Below, in pieces: positions 1-7,895 of a stretch of 38,331 nt of DNA. How positions within the stretch are numbered: position 1 is the first letter of the stretch; every line of letters begins with the position of its first letter. The stretch is from Clostridia bacterium (GTDB lineage Bacteria; Bacillota; Clostridia; Oscillospirales; CAG-272). The position numbers and the translations under genes were made by a program. The notes beneath the pieces are model-generated. The model saw nothing but the letters and a program-made list of their open reading frames with translations. It did not search any database and was not told where the DNA came from. The DNA is taken from the NCBI GenBank assembly GCA_017938425.1, contig JAGBBQ010000011.1:1-38331 (forward strand), read 5' to 3'.

Positions 1-105
1 ACATTAACGAGATTCTTTCGCACTTACATGTGCTAAAAAATTTCCTTTGTTGTTCAATTTTCAAAGAGCAAGTGCCTCGCTCGGAAGCTCCCTCCCGAAG
101 TCGGC
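1..105 (-). other. rRNA-type leader with boxA-like sequence
   Basis: Downstream of the consensus promoter, the minus strand reads TGCTCTTTGAAAATTGAAC (about 52-70). This matches the boxA-type antitermination element found in Firmicute rRNA leaders and 16S-23S spacers. A short GCAC...GTGC stem follows. No 16S sequence is reached before position 1. That an rRNA operon follows is inference; a tRNA cluster is the main alternative. The rest of 141-300 shows no gene. Confidence 0.6.
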
Positions 106-111
106 TTGTCT

Positions 112-140
112 ATTATACCAAAACTTTTCCCGTTTGTCAA
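112..140 (-). promoter_or_regulatory. Consensus promoter, probably of an rRNA operon
   Basis: On the minus strand TTGACA (135-140) lies exactly 17 bp from TATAAT (112-117), with an extended -10 (TGG before TATAAT). All twelve core bases match consensus. It drives transcription leftwards out of the window; the boxA-like leader downstream suggests a stable-RNA operon. Confidence 0.85.
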
Positions 141-304
141 GCCCTTTTTCCAAGATTTTTTAAGTTTTTTTATGAAAGTTTCACAAAATTCATTTTCCGC
201 AGAAAAACCGACCGCGGCCGCAGTGGCACGGCGGCCCCCGCATATGTATATTATATATAAGGAAGAAGTTTTTCACATCGCCAAAGCTTTGCCCGAGATT
301 TCTA

Positions 305-333
305 TTGACAAAGAAAAAAACCTGTGCTATACT
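305..333 (+). promoter_or_regulatory. Promoter of the acidic orphan gene
   Basis: TTGACA (305-310), 17-bp spacer, TATACT (328-333), preceded by TGC, which makes an extended -10. The gene's AAGGAGG ribosome site follows at 352-358. Confidence 0.85.
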
Positions 334-365
334 CACATTAAATCAATAAATAAGGAGGCATTTGT

Positions 366-791
366 ATGACGCTTTATGATGAGCTTTACTTTGAGATCAC
401 GCTCAAGGGAAGCAAAAACGAGCTGCAGAAATTTGCGCGCTATCTTCTGAGCGGCGCTCTGGACGATTTTTTCGAAGTGCAGGACGACTATATCTGCTAC
501 GATGACGGATTCGCCTCCGCCGACGGCAGCGAGACCGCTGAGATGACCTTTACCAACGACGATTTCGGCATCGAGATCGACGAGCTTTCGCCCGAGGAAT
601 TCCTTGACGAATTCTGCAAGGCGGCGCGCGCACTGGAGGTGCAGGGGCACCTTTACGACATTGAGGACGAGGAGTATCACTTCTTCAGCGACGCAGGCGA
701 TGCGGGCTTCGTGAATGCGCGCGCGGCGCGCAGTTTCAACGACGAGCTGGACGCAGAGGCGGACGCCGAGGAGATGGACGACGAAGCGTAA
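366..791 (+). CDS. Small acidic protein of unknown function
   Basis: This 141-residue protein matches no family I recognise. It is very acidic and becomes more so towards the C-terminus, which is almost entirely Asp, Glu and Ala. There is no signal peptide or membrane segment, so it should be cytosolic. The first 70 residues look like an alternating alpha/beta domain rich in aromatic residues. The start is well fixed: AAGGAGG lies 7 bases before the ATG and a good promoter lies directly upstream. A strong terminator follows, so it is a single-gene transcript, next to the presumed rRNA promoter that points the other way. Possible roles such as a DNA mimic or a ribosome-associated acidic protein are speculation only. 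Confidence 0.8.
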   Translation: MTLYDELYFEITLKGSKNELQKFARYLLSGALDDFFEVQDDYICYDDGFASADGSETAEMTFTNDDFGIEIDELSPEEFLDEFCKAARALEVQGHLYDIEDEEYHFFSDAGDAGFVNARAARSFNDELDAEADAEEMDDEA

Positions 792-804
792 GATCCGAAA
801 AGAG

Positions 805-862
805 ACGCACCGAAGGGGTGCTTGCGGTAGAGCAGGTACGCTACGGTGCGTTTTCTTTTTTT
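805..862 (+). terminator. Intrinsic terminator
   Basis: ACGCACC (805-811) pairs with GGTGCGT (845-851) and is followed by TTTTCTTTTTTT. It closes the acidic orphan transcript. Confidence 0.8.
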
Positions 863-925
863 GCATAAAGCACCGCGGCGGCGGACAACCTACCTATAAT
901 GGCTGTGAAAGGAACGGAGGAACGA

Positions 926-1690
926 ATGAAAGCCATACTCTCTGTTTTTCGGGACCGCTTCGCGCACAGGCGCGCGCTCACCTGCATTTACACGATCGCC
1001 TATGCGGTCTGCTTATCCGCTTCTATCTATTTTTTCGCTGCGAAAAACGCAAGGGGCGCACTCGTGGCGCTTCTCTTCTCCCTCATTATTCTTTCCCTTC
1101 CGATCGCTGAGGCGCTCGCCCGTATCGAGATCCCCGCTGCCTGCTACGCGCTGCTCCTCTTCCTTTGCGTGGGTGCGCTTTTTGGCAGCACCTTTAATTT
1201 CTATTTTCTGATCCCCTTTTGGGATACGCTCCTGCACGCACTTTCCGGCTGGCTGTTTTCCGCCATTGGATATACAATATGTACACAATTGTTTCCAAAA
1301 CAAGAGAAAAGCGGCGTATTTTCTTGTTTGTTCTTCGGCGTGATCTTCAGCCTTGCGATCGCGGCGCTTTGGGAGCTTTTTGAGGCGACGGTGACCCTGC
1401 TTCTCCCGCTCGATATGCAGGAGGATTCGCTCGTGCACGCCTTTCACTCCTTTTACCTGAGCGGCACGCACAGCGCACCCGTGGTGCTCGAGGGCATTAC
1501 AGAGACCGTGATCCGCCACAGCGGCGGCACCCTCACGCTGCCGGGGTATCTCGACCTCGGGCTGATCGACACGATGGTGGATATGGCGGTCTGCCTTGTG
1601 GGCAGCCTTCTTTTTTTGACGCTTTTCCCCTTGGACCGCCTGCTACACGGCAGGCTGATCCCTCTTCTCTTGCCCCGTTCCAAAAAATAA
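926..1690 (+). CDS. YjdF/DUF2238-like integral membrane protein
   Basis: A 254-residue membrane protein with about six hydrophobic segments. Three features match the YjdF/DUF2238 family: an FWDxxxHxxSG segment (Asp100, His104), WELFE in a later helix, and a C-terminal helix with DTMVDM. Such conserved Asp, His and Glu residues inside helices suggest metal or proton handling, but the family's biochemical function is not known to me. I start at 926 because GGAGG lies 5 bases upstream. An in-frame ATG at 899 overlaps a TATAAT (895-900) that probably is the gene's own -10. It stands alone between two terminators and converges on mnmG. Confidence 0.75.
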   Translation: MKAILSVFRDRFAHRRALTCIYTIAYAVCLSASIYFFAAKNARGALVALLFSLIILSLPIAEALARIEIPAACYALLLFLCVGALFGSTFNFYFLIPFWDTLLHALSGWLFSAIGYTICTQLFPKQEKSGVFSCLFFGVIFSLAIAALWELFEATVTLLLPLDMQEDSLVHAFHSFYLSGTHSAPVVLEGITETVIRHSGGTLTLPGYLDLGLIDTMVDMAVCLVGSLLFLTLFPLDRLLHGRLIPLLLPRSKK

Positions 1691-1694
1691 AGAA

Positions 1695-1735
1695 ACCGCC
1701 TCTCTCAGAAGGGTGACCGACGTGAGATAGGCGGT
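1695..1735. terminator. Bidirectional terminator between convergent genes
   Basis: ACCGCCT (1695-1701) pairs with AGGCGGT (1729-1735), and the stem extends inward through CTCTC/GAGAT. The minus-strand side has the better U-run (TTTCTTTATTTTTT). It therefore mainly ends the rny-ymdB-mnmG operon and probably also the YjdF-like gene. Confidence 0.75.
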
Positions 1736-1740
1736 ATAAT

Positions 1741-3636
1741 TTATTTATCCGACTGTGCGCGCGTTGCAAGATAAATGAGCAGCACGCTGATGTCCGCGGG
1801 GTTGACGCCGCTGATGCGGGATGCCTGCCCGATATTCAGAGGGCGGATGGCGGCAAGCTTCTCGGCGGACTCCAGGCGCAGACCGCGGATGCTCGCATAA
1901 TCCAGATCGGGCGGCAGCAGCTTATCCTCGAGGCGCCTCTGCCTCTCGGCGTCCGCCTCCTCTCTGGCGATATAGCCCGCGTATTTCACGGAGATCTCTG
2001 CCGTGAAGAGCACCTCGGGCGCAAGCGACGGACGCCCCTCATCGATGGGAGCAAGCCCTGCATAGGAGATCTCGGGACGGCGCAAAAGCTCGGAGAGCCT
2101 GGCACCCGTGGAGATCGGAGACGAGCCCATCGAGGCAAGGCAGGCGTTGACCGCCTCCGAGGGCGGCACGACCGTAGCCGTAAGCCTTTCGATCTCCCGC
2201 TCGATCGCCTGCTTTTTCTCTAAGAACCTTTCATACCTCTCGTCCGAGAGAAGCCCCACGCGGTGGCCGATCTCCGAAAGGCGGAGATCCGCGTTGTCCT
2301 GGCGAAGCAAAAGGCGGTACTCGCTGCGCGAGGTCATAATGCGGTAGGGCTCCTCCGTGCCCTTGGTCACGAGATCGTCGATCAGCGTGCCGATATAGGA
2401 CGAGGCACGCGGTAGCACCATCGGCGGCTCCCCCTTCAGCGAGAGCGCGGCGTTGATGCCCGCGACGAGCCCCTGCACGGCGGCCTCCTCGTAGCCCGAG
2501 GTGCCGTTGAACTGCCCCGCGCCGTAAAGCCCTGCGACCGTCTTGAACTCCAGCGTGGGGTACAGCTGGGTGGGGTCAATCAGATCGTATTCGATCGCAT
2601 ACGCATAGCGCATGATCTCGGCGTTTTCAAAGCCCGGCAGCGTTTTCAGCATCGCGCGCTGCACGTCCGTGGGCATCGAGGTGGAAAAGCCCTGGATATA
2701 CATCTCGTCGGTATCCTTGCCGCAGGGCTCGACGAAGAGCTGATGGCGCTCCTTATCGGCAAAGCGGACGATCTTGGTCTCGATCGAGGGGCAGTAGCGC
2801 GGACCCGTGCCAACGATATTGCCCGAATACATCGCGCTGCGATCCATATTCTCGCGCAGAATGCGATGCGTATTTTCATTGGTATAAACGATGTGGCAGG
2901 GGATCTGCTCCCTGCCGTTCAGCTCTTCTCTGTCCGTCATCACGGAGAAGGGCGTGATCGGCGACTCGCCCGGCTGCTCCTCCAGCACGGAAAAATCGAT
3001 CGAGCGCCGATGCACGCGCGCCGGCGTACCCGTCTTGAAGCGCATCATCCGCAAGCCGAGCGCGGCAAGCGATGCCGAAAGCCCCTTGGCGGGCATCAGC
3101 CCGTCGGGCCCCGAGGGATACACGCCCTCGCCGATAAAGATCGCACTCTCCAGATACGTACCCGTGCAGAGGATCACGCGCTCTGCCTCCCAGCACTCGC
3201 CGAGCGCGGTCCTGACCCCCGTCACACGGTATCCGTCTCCCTCACGCTCGGTGCAGAGAGCGACGACCTCGCCCTGAAACAGGCGGAGATTTTTTTCCCT
3301 CTCCAGCGTTTGCTTCATCAGCAAACGGTACGCGGCGCGGTCCGCCTGCACGCGCTTGGAATGCACCGCCGCCCCCTTGCCGAGGTTCAGCGTGCGCGAC
3401 TGCAGAGTGACGGCATCCGCCGCCCGTCCCATCTCGCCGCCCAGCGCATCCAGCTCAAAGACGAGATGCCCCTTACCGCTGCCTCCGATCGAGGGGTTGC
3501 AGGGAAGGTTGGCAACGCTGTCGAGATTCAATGTAAAAAGAACGGTATCCAGCCCCATGCGAGCGGCGGCAAGCGCGGCCTCGATGCCTGCGTGCCCCGC
3601 GCCGACCACGGCGACCTGTGTTTTCAGCTCATTCAT
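1741..3636 (-). CDS. mnmG: tRNA uridine-34 carboxymethylaminomethyl-modification enzyme MnmG (GidA)
   Basis: MnmG is the FAD-dependent partner of the GTPase MnmE. Together they install the cmnm5 group on wobble U34 of certain tRNAs in the cytosol. The 631 residues match the family's usual length. Visible signatures are the Rossmann FAD motif VGAGHAGIEAA near residue 10, the conserved NPSIGGSGKGHL segment, FKTGTPARV around residue 210 and GYEEAAVQGLVAGINAA. The C-terminal helical domain used for MnmE and tRNA contact is complete. The start has GGAGG 6 bases upstream. It begins 13 bases after the ymdB stop and is last in the rny-ymdB-mnmG operon. mnmE is not in the window. Confidence 0.97.
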   Translation of the reverse strand: MNELKTQVAVVGAGHAGIEAALAAARMGLDTVLFTLNLDSVANLPCNPSIGGSGKGHLVFELDALGGEMGRAADAVTLQSRTLNLGKGAAVHSKRVQADRAAYRLLMKQTLEREKNLRLFQGEVVALCTEREGDGYRVTGVRTALGECWEAERVILCTGTYLESAIFIGEGVYPSGPDGLMPAKGLSASLAALGLRMMRFKTGTPARVHRRSIDFSVLEEQPGESPITPFSVMTDREELNGREQIPCHIVYTNENTHRILRENMDRSAMYSGNIVGTGPRYCPSIETKIVRFADKERHQLFVEPCGKDTDEMYIQGFSTSMPTDVQRAMLKTLPGFENAEIMRYAYAIEYDLIDPTQLYPTLEFKTVAGLYGAGQFNGTSGYEEAAVQGLVAGINAALSLKGEPPMVLPRASSYIGTLIDDLVTKGTEEPYRIMTSRSEYRLLLRQDNADLRLSEIGHRVGLLSDERYERFLEKKQAIEREIERLTATVVPPSEAVNACLASMGSSPISTGARLSELLRRPEISYAGLAPIDEGRPSLAPEVLFTAEISVKYAGYIAREEADAERQRRLEDKLLPPDLDYASIRGLRLESAEKLAAIRPLNIGQASRISGVNPADISVLLIYLATRAQSDK

Positions 3637-3649
3637 TCGCGGCCTCCGT

Positions 3650-4423
3650 TCAGAAGCAGATACGGCGCAGCGCCACGGTCACACCCTGCGCCTCGTCAAT
3701 ATCAAAGATCACGCCGTCGGCGGTGGGCGCACCCTTCGAGGGCACGAAGCGGTCGGGCAAATGGTAGCGCAGCTTCTTCACGACGCCCTCGGCATCCATA
3801 CCGAGGATACCGCCACTCTCGCCGCACATTCCGAGATCGCTGACGTAGCCCGTTCCCTTCGGCAGGATCTTAAGATCCGCCGTCGGCACGTGGGTATGCG
3901 TTCCGAACGCGACGGCAAGCCTGCCGTCAAACGCGTGGGCGACCGAGAGCTTCTCTCCCGTTGCCTCGGCGTGGATATCCAGGATCGCAATATCGTAATT
4001 TCCCTTTTCACGCGCAAGCGCGCGCTCGATAAAGGCGTAGGGCGCATCGAGCGTTGGCTCGATATGGATATTTCCCATCGCGCAGATGACCATCACGCGC
4101 ACGCCGCCGACGCGCATCACCGTGTAGCCGCGGCCGGGCGCCTCGCCGCCGTAATTGATCGGGCGAAGCAGCGCCTCGTTCTCATCCAGAATGCCGTAGC
4201 TCGCCCGCTGGCGCATCGTGTGATTGCCGCCGCTCAGAACGTCCGCCCCCGCGCCGAGAAGGCGCTCTGCCTGCTCGGGGGTATAGGAATAAACGCCCGC
4301 GGCGTTCTCCGCGTTCACGATACAAAAATCAATTTTCTCCTCACGGCGCACGCGCCAGAGATGCTTTTCAAGATGCGCGATGCCGCCGGGGCTCGTCACG
4401 TCTCCGATCGCTAAAACTCTCAC
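3650..4423 (-). CDS. ymdB: YmdB-family metallophosphoesterase (TIGR00282)
   Basis: A 257-residue binuclear metal phosphoesterase. The B. subtilis relative hydrolyses 2',3'-cyclic nucleotides and affects biofilm formation and RNase Y-linked RNA turnover. The metal ligands are visible: Asp8, Glu39-Asn40 (NAEN), Asn67-His68 (GGNH), His151 (DIHAEAT) and His176/His178 (GTHTHVPTAD). The usual GNHxW is GGNHTM here, so an aromatic near the active site is lost. Translation starts with GTG and has only a weak AGGA upstream, unlike its neighbours. The position directly after rny matches B. subtilis and supports a shared role in RNA metabolism. Confidence 0.92.
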   Translation of the reverse strand: MRVLAIGDVTSPGGIAHLEKHLWRVRREEKIDFCIVNAENAAGVYSYTPEQAERLLGAGADVLSGGNHTMRQRASYGILDENEALLRPINYGGEAPGRGYTVMRVGGVRVMVICAMGNIHIEPTLDAPYAFIERALAREKGNYDIAILDIHAEATGEKLSVAHAFDGRLAVAFGTHTHVPTADLKILPKGTGYVSDLGMCGESGGILGMDAEGVVKKLRYHLPDRFVPSKGAPTADGVIFDIDEAQGVTVALRRICF

Positions 4424-4556
4424 TTCTTTTTTCCTATCTATGCCCCTATGGGGCGAAATTTTCCTTCAAAAAGACGAACCGCCGCTCGGGCGCTGTGCTG
4501 CGCACTCCGAAGGGGAGCGGGCGCGTGGCGCTTTTGCGACGGTCCTCTTTTATCCT

Positions 4557-6101
4557 TTAGGTCGCGTATGCCACCTCGCGGGATTCGCGGATCACACTGA
4601 CCTTGATCTGACCGGGGTAATTGAGCTCGCTCTCGATCTTCGCGGCGATATCTCTTGCAAGGATCTTCATAGAATCATCGTCCACTACGTCGGGCTTGAC
4701 CATGATCCTTACCTCACGGCCTGCCTGGATCGCGAAGGTCTTGTCCACGCCGTTGAAATCACCGGCAACCTCCTCAAGCTTCTGCAGTCTCTTGATGTAG
4801 TTCTCCACGTCCTCACGGCGCGCACCGGGCCTTGCCGCGCTGATCGCGTCGGCCGCCTGAACGATGAAGTCAAGCAGCGTTACTGCCTCCACGTCGTTAT
4901 GATGCGCCTCGATGGCGTGAATGATATCCTTATGCTCGTGATACTTCTGTGCGATCTCAACACCGAGCTGAATGTGCGAGCCCTCGGCCTCGGCGGTCAC
5001 CGCCTTACCGATATCGTGCAGAAGACCTGCACGGCGCGCCATCGTTACGTCCGCGCCAAGCTCGTCGGCGATCACGCCGGAGAGCATCGATACCTCGATC
5101 GAATGGCGAAGCGCATTCTGACCGAAGGAGGTACGGTACTTCATACGGCCGAGCAGACGGATCAGATCGGGATGCAGTCCGTGCACGCCCGTTTCAAACA
5201 CTGCCTTCTCGCCTGCCTGCTTGGTTGCGTTCTCAACCTCGCGGCGTGCCTTCTCCACCATCTCCTCGATGCGCGCCGGATGGATACGGCCGTCGGAGAT
5301 CAGCTTCTCAAGCGCGATCCTTGCCACCTCGCGGCGCACGGGATCAAAGCCCGAAACGGTAATTACGTCCGGCGTATCGTCGATGATCAATTCCACACCG
5401 GTAAGGTTTTCGATCGTACGGATATTTCTACCCTCACGGCCGATGATACGGCCCTTCATCTCATCACCGGGGATCTGCACGGTGGAGATCGCGACCTCGC
5501 TCACGTGGTCGGCGGCGCATCTCTGGATGGCAAGCGAAAGGATATCCTTCGCCTTCGCATCCGCCTCCTCGCGGAAGCGCGCATCGTACTCGGCAATCTT
5601 CAGCGCCGTCTCGTGGCGCATCTCGCTGTCAAGACGGGCAACCAGCTCCGCCTTTGCCTCCTCGGTGGTCAGCCCTGCGATCTTCTCAAGACTTTCGATC
5701 TGCTTTTGCAGCGTATCGCTGATCTCTACCTTCATCGCCTCGGCCTCGCGGAACTTCTCTGCAAGAAGCTCCTCCTTCTTTTCAAGACCCTCGTGCTTTG
5801 CATCCAGAGACTCCTCCTTCTGCGCGATACGGCGCTCCTGGCGGGAAACCTCTTTTCTGCGCTCCTTGATGTCAAAATCGGCCTCCTTCTTCATCTGGAA
5901 GATCTCTTCCTTCGCGCTGAGGACCGACTCCTTACGAACGCTTTCCGCGTTCTTCATCGCGTCATCGAGCATACGCTTGACCTGTGCCTCGGCACTGCCG
6001 ATCTTCGCCTCTGCCGTACCCTTACGGATCAGATAGCCAAGAACGCAGCCAACCACGCAGGCGCCCGCGCCGATGATCGCGGCAACATACCATTGGATCA
6101 T
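4557..6101 (-). CDS. rny: Ribonuclease Y
   Basis: RNase Y is the membrane-anchored endonuclease that starts bulk mRNA decay in many Firmicutes. All domains are present in 514 residues: an N-terminal membrane helix (residues 4-26), a long charged coiled coil (about 35-190), a KH RNA-binding domain with [12 protein letters not shown] (218-229), and an HD domain with the LLHDIGKAV signature (His362-Asp363). The length is typical. AGGAGG lies about 13 bases before the ATG, a long spacing. It is the first gene of an operon with ymdB and mnmG, driven by the promoter at 6211-6239. The 133-bp gap to ymdB holds only a small GCCCC-ATA-GGGGC stem (about 4442-4454). Confidence 0.97.
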   Translation of the reverse strand: MIQWYVAAIIGAGACVVGCVLGYLIRKGTAEAKIGSAEAQVKRMLDDAMKNAESVRKESVLSAKEEIFQMKKEADFDIKERRKEVSRQERRIAQKEESLDAKHEGLEKKEELLAEKFREAEAMKVEISDTLQKQIESLEKIAGLTTEEAKAELVARLDSEMRHETALKIAEYDARFREEADAKAKDILSLAIQRCAADHVSEVAISTVQIPGDEMKGRIIGREGRNIRTIENLTGVELIIDDTPDVITVSGFDPVRREVARIALEKLISDGRIHPARIEEMVEKARREVENATKQAGEKAVFETGVHGLHPDLIRLLGRMKYRTSFGQNALRHSIEVSMLSGVIADELGADVTMARRAGLLHDIGKAVTAEAEGSHIQLGVEIAQKYHEHKDIIHAIEAHHNDVEAVTLLDFIVQAADAISAARPGARREDVENYIKRLQKLEEVAGDFNGVDKTFAIQAGREVRIMVKPDVVDDDSMKILARDIAAKIESELNYPGQIKVSVIRESREVAYAT

Positions 6102-6210
6102 ATCCTGTTTTTACACCTCCTGTCGATTACAACTCATTTTGTAACCATCTTGCGATAGATAAATTTTATTAATACAAACCGGGTGGACAATACCCTATTC
6201 ATACAGATAT

Positions 6211-6239
6211 ATTATAATAGAAAACGCGCCCAAAGTCAA
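6211..6239 (-). promoter_or_regulatory. Promoter of the rny-ymdB-mnmG operon
   Basis: TTGACT (6234-6239), 17-bp spacer, TATAAT (6211-6216) on the minus strand, about 100 bases before the rny start. The -35 and spacer lie inside a hairpin (6226-6260). Confidence 0.85.
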
Positions 6240-6260
6240 GAGATTTTTTGCTTCGGGCGC
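6226..6260 (-). terminator. Hairpin overlapping the rny promoter
   Basis: Arms 6251-6260 and 6226-6235 pair in minus-strand RNA (GCGCCCGAAG with CTTTGGGCGC, including one G-U pair that exists only on that strand) and are followed by GTTTTCTATT. It would end transcripts arriving from malQ inside the rny promoter. Confidence 0.6.
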
Positions 6261-6281
6261 AAATATTTTAGGGATACAGGG

Positions 6282-6330
6282 CAAAAAAGAAGAAAAAGAC
6301 CCGCAGCCACCACGCCGTTTTTTCGGCGCA
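6282..6330 (-). terminator. Probable malQ terminator
   Basis: In minus-strand RNA CGCCG-AAAAAA-CGGCG forms a tight stem (about 6312-6328). It is followed after a G-rich stretch by a long U-rich tract (6282-6296). The distance to the U tract makes the call moderate. Confidence 0.5.
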
Positions 6331-6392
6331 GGGCACGGATCCTTCCTTTTCGGGGTTCGTTTTTGCTTGATTTTGTCTATATTCGTTTACCT

Positions 6393-7802
6393 TCAGCATC
6401 TTCCGTAGAGAGAAAGGAGCATACGCATTCTCTCCCACGGCGCGCTCTCGATCTGCTGCTCGGAGAAGCGGAACGCCCAGTTTCCCTCCGGCCTGCCGGG
6501 GGTATTGTATCGCGTATCCTCGCCGAAGAGAAGGATATCCTGCATCGGCAACATCACCGTGCGCGCGGGCGAGCAAAGCAGGAAGCGAAGGATCCCCTCG
6601 TAGACGGGGCGCGTGTTAAAATCCTCCCCCTCGCGTCCGATATAAGCGAGCACGCGCTCGCGCAAATGCGCGGGAAGATGAAACATAAAGCCAAGCAGGG
6701 TGTTATTATCGTGCGTGCCCGTGTAGGCGACGGTATTTTCTCCGTAATAATGCGGCAGATGCACGCGGTCACTCTCCGAAAGAAAGCCGAACTGCAGCAC
6801 GCGCATCCCGGGAAAGCCGCTGTATTTTACAAGCTCCACGACGTCCTCGGTGATATTCCCGAGATCCTCGGCGATGACGAGCCTGCCCTCGGTGATCGGG
6901 CGAAGCGCATCGAGGATCTCGCGCCCGGGCGCCTCGATCCATCCACCCTCCTTGGCGCTCGCCGCGCCCGCGGGCACCGCCCAGAAGGCACAAAGCGCGC
7001 GGAAATGGTCCATACGCACGCCGTCAAAGAGGGTGAGCATATAGGACATTCTCTCCCGCCAGAAGGCGTAGCCGTCCTCCGCCATGCGCGCATAGTTGTA
7101 AAGCGGGTTGCCCCAGAGCTGCCCGTCGGGGCAGAAGTAATCCGGCGGCACGCCCGCCACGGCGGAGGGCCTGCCCTCCCCGTCCAGCAAAAACCATTCC
7201 TTATGGTAAGCGACCTCGCTGCTCTCCTCGCTGACGTAGATCGGCAGATCGCCGATGATCTCGATCCCGAGAGAATTCGCATAGGACTTCAGCGCCATCC
7301 ACTGCGAGAGCGCCTCGCTCTCGATGAATTGCCAGAAAAAGAGCCGATCCCCGCCCTCGCGCGCCGCCATATAGGCACAGAACTCGGCAAGATACGGAAA
7401 GCGCGCCATCGTTTCGTCCACCGCGGCGCGGATCTCCGCGCGCGCACCCGCGCGTTCGGCCGCCTTCGCGAGAAGCGCCATACGCTCCTCTCTTCTGCCG
7501 TACTCGCAGGTATGGTCCACGCGCTGCAGGGCGCCTCTTCGCTCCTGCTCGGTGATCAGCCCCTTTTCGGAAAGGATGCCGATATCCGCAAACCACGGAT
7601 CGATCGAAAAGGAGGAATAGGATTTATAGGGCGAATGATATTCGTCCGCAAGGCAAAAGGGCAGCACCTGCCAATATCGGAAGCCGCTCTCCCGCAGCCT
7701 TTGCACAAAGCGCATCGCGCCCCTGCCGAAGCTGCCGACGCCGTATTCTCCCGGCAGGGCAAAGATCGGCATCAGAACGCCGCCGCTCCTTTTGTTTTCC
7801 AT
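6393..7802 (-). CDS. malQ: 4-alpha-glucanotransferase (amylomaltase, GH77)
   Basis: MalQ transfers maltodextrin segments between glucans in cytosolic maltose and glycogen metabolism. The GH77 catalytic residues are visible: nucleophile Asp265 in RMDHFR, acid/base Glu312 in IAEDLG and Asp365 in THDN. The N-terminal HSPYKSYSSFS segment and YWQVLPF are also typical. At 469 residues it is slightly shorter than the common 500-residue bacterial enzymes, with no missing core motif. AGGAG lies 8 bases before the ATG and a strong promoter lies directly upstream. No other maltose gene is adjacent, so it is probably a one-gene transcript. Confidence 0.95.
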   Translation of the reverse strand: MENKRSGGVLMPIFALPGEYGVGSFGRGAMRFVQRLRESGFRYWQVLPFCLADEYHSPYKSYSSFSIDPWFADIGILSEKGLITEQERRGALQRVDHTCEYGRREERMALLAKAAERAGARAEIRAAVDETMARFPYLAEFCAYMAAREGGDRLFFWQFIESEALSQWMALKSYANSLGIEIIGDLPIYVSEESSEVAYHKEWFLLDGEGRPSAVAGVPPDYFCPDGQLWGNPLYNYARMAEDGYAFWRERMSYMLTLFDGVRMDHFRALCAFWAVPAGAASAKEGGWIEAPGREILDALRPITEGRLVIAEDLGNITEDVVELVKYSGFPGMRVLQFGFLSESDRVHLPHYYGENTVAYTGTHDNNTLLGFMFHLPAHLRERVLAYIGREGEDFNTRPVYEGILRFLLCSPARTVMLPMQDILLFGEDTRYNTPGRPEGNWAFRFSEQQIESAPWERMRMLLSLYGRC

Positions 7803-7831
7803 AAGCCTTCTCCTTTTGTATGATTGTTATA

Positions 7832-7860
7832 AGTATAGCACAAACGCCGCGAAATGTCAA
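7832..7860 (-). promoter_or_regulatory. malQ promoter
   Basis: TTGACA (7855-7860), 17-bp spacer, TATACT (7832-7837) with TGC before the -10, on the minus strand. The spacer overlaps one arm of an inverted repeat (7843-7884). Confidence 0.85.
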
Positions 7861-7884
7861 CCTTAGTTTTCTTTTCACGGCGTT
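7843..7884. terminator. Inverted repeat behind clpB, overlapping the malQ promoter
   Basis: AACGCCG (7843-7849) pairs with CGGCGTT (7878-7884). It lies 12 bp after the clpB stop and spans the malQ -35. The minus-strand tail is poor in U and the plus side has TTTTTT, so termination of clpB would be weak. Confidence 0.4.
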
Positions 7885-7895
7885 TTTTATTCATA

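Noticed and set aside
4380..6158. Long plus-strand open frame of 592 codons opposite rny
   Set aside because: It is antisense to a fully conserved rny gene, has no ribosome site, and its composition is what a high-GC gene gives on its reverse strand. The same applies to the long frames opposite clpB, malQ, guaB and the surface protein.
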